From CAXBCP01 sp963974055 (GTDB lineage: Bacteria; Pseudomonadota; Alphaproteobacteria; MPNO01; UBA830), in NCBI GenBank assembly GCA_963974055.1, contig CAXBCP010000058.1, forward strand, positions 1 through 15,389: DNA of 15,389 nt, in the 5' to 3' direction. The position numbers were made by a program, and so were the translations under genes. The notes beneath the pieces were generated by a model that saw only the letters and a program-made list of their open reading frames with translations, did no database searches and was not told where the DNA came from. Below are positions 15,155 through 15,389 of the stretch, one piece after another; position 1 is the first letter of the stretch, and every line of letters starts with the position of its first letter.

Positions 15155-15325
15155 TCGACGTCCGGTCTCCTGGCTTACGGGTCGGAACCTTGTCCCGGCC
15201 TTCCAGCGGATTTATCCGCCGTGGCCAGTGCGGGACGGGCTCGCCGTTCACAGTTGCGGGGGCAGCCGGGGCTCGGGCGTGTCCGCCCTTCCCCGTTCCC
15301 GGTGTCATCGACGGCGGCACCCTAG
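15155..15325 (-). ncRNA. Cobalamin riboswitch (AdoCbl type)
   Basis: This is a metabolite-binding leader RNA that senses adenosylcobalamin and normally turns down the following B12 genes. On the minus strand the elements appear in the right order: GGTGCCGCC (15321-15313), GGGAACGGGGAAGGGCGG, the core GCCCCCGCAACTGTGA (15263-15248), CACTGG, a GCGGATAAATCCGC hairpin, GGAAGGCCGGGACAAGG, and the B12 box TAAGCCAGGAGACC (15177-15164). GTCCCG before CACTGG pairs with CGGGAC after GAAGGC, as expected for the central arms. The 3' edge lies 90 bases before the cobW start. No T-run terminator follows, so control is more likely at translation than by termination. Exact ends are approximate. Confidence 0.93.
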
Positions 15326-15330
15326 ACGGG

Positions 15331-15370
15331 CCCGGACAAGGCGGCAAGGCGAAACGGCGCTTGTCCCGGG
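15331..15370. repeat. Inverted repeat upstream of the riboswitch
   Basis: CCCGGACAAG (15331-15340) pairs with CTTGTCCCGGG (15360-15370), ten base pairs with one unpaired base, enclosing 19 bases. It sits just upstream of the riboswitch, where the operon promoter should lie. It could be an operator or the end of an upstream transcript; there is no adjacent T-run. Together with the leader and riboswitch, this accounts for the 325 bases without a gene at the right end of the window. Confidence 0.5.
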
Positions 15371-15389
15371 ATGATCTCCCGGGATGATC
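15364..15389. repeat. Two tandem copies of a 13-bp unit at the window edge
   Basis: TCCCGGGATGATC occurs twice back to back with no mismatch and runs off the window end, so the array may be longer. The first copy overlaps the right arm of the neighbouring inverted repeat. Each unit contains the palindrome CCCGGG. No function is assigned. Confidence 0.65.

Overview
The window is a cobalamin (vitamin B12) biosynthesis locus from a high-GC bacterium, most likely an alphaproteobacterium. The gene names, the arrangement (cobW-cobN-cobO-cobQ behind a B12 riboswitch, cobH-cobL-cobI-cobJ-cobM with overlapping ends) and the GC-rich codon use all point to Rhodospirillales-like Alphaproteobacteria. The genus cannot be read from the sequence. 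Almost every base is coding, and I see no insertion sequence, phage gene, tRNA, rRNA or CRISPR array.

Layout, left to right. (1) cobK, plus strand (7-756), probably the last gene of an operon entering from the left; its ATG overlaps a TGA in another frame. (2) A minus-strand operon read from right to left: cbiX (7013-5952), cobH, cobL, cobI, a cbiG-cobJ fusion and cobM (ending at 816). It is tightly packed, with 1- or 4-base overlaps between the last five genes. (3) cobD (cbiB), plus strand (7073-8068), divergent from cbiX across 59 bp that are rich in inverted repeats. (4) A second minus-strand operon: a cobalamin riboswitch (15325-15155), then cobW, cobN, cobO and cobQ (ending at 8073). A REP-like inverted repeat sits between cobO and cobQ.

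How the genes fit together. CobI, CobJ, CobM, CobK, CobL and CobH methylate, ring-contract, reduce and rearrange the tetrapyrrole to hydrogenobyrinate. CobN is the large subunit of the ATP-dependent cobaltochelatase, and CobW is its associated metal-handling GTPase. CobO adenosylates the cobalt, CobQ amidates the corrin side chains, and CobD attaches the aminopropanol arm. The set is therefore mainly of the late-cobalt ('aerobic') type, but it also carries two proteins normally linked to early cobalt insertion: a long CbiX chelatase with a CxxC motif and a histidine-rich tail, and a full-length CbiG domain fused to CobJ. CobG and CobF are not in the window.

I found no clearly new system. The most interesting points are the mixed early/late pathway signature, the His-rich CbiX, a repeat element that supplies (and could mask) the cobQ ribosome-binding site, the palindromes between cbiX and cobD, and the structured leader of the riboswitch operon.
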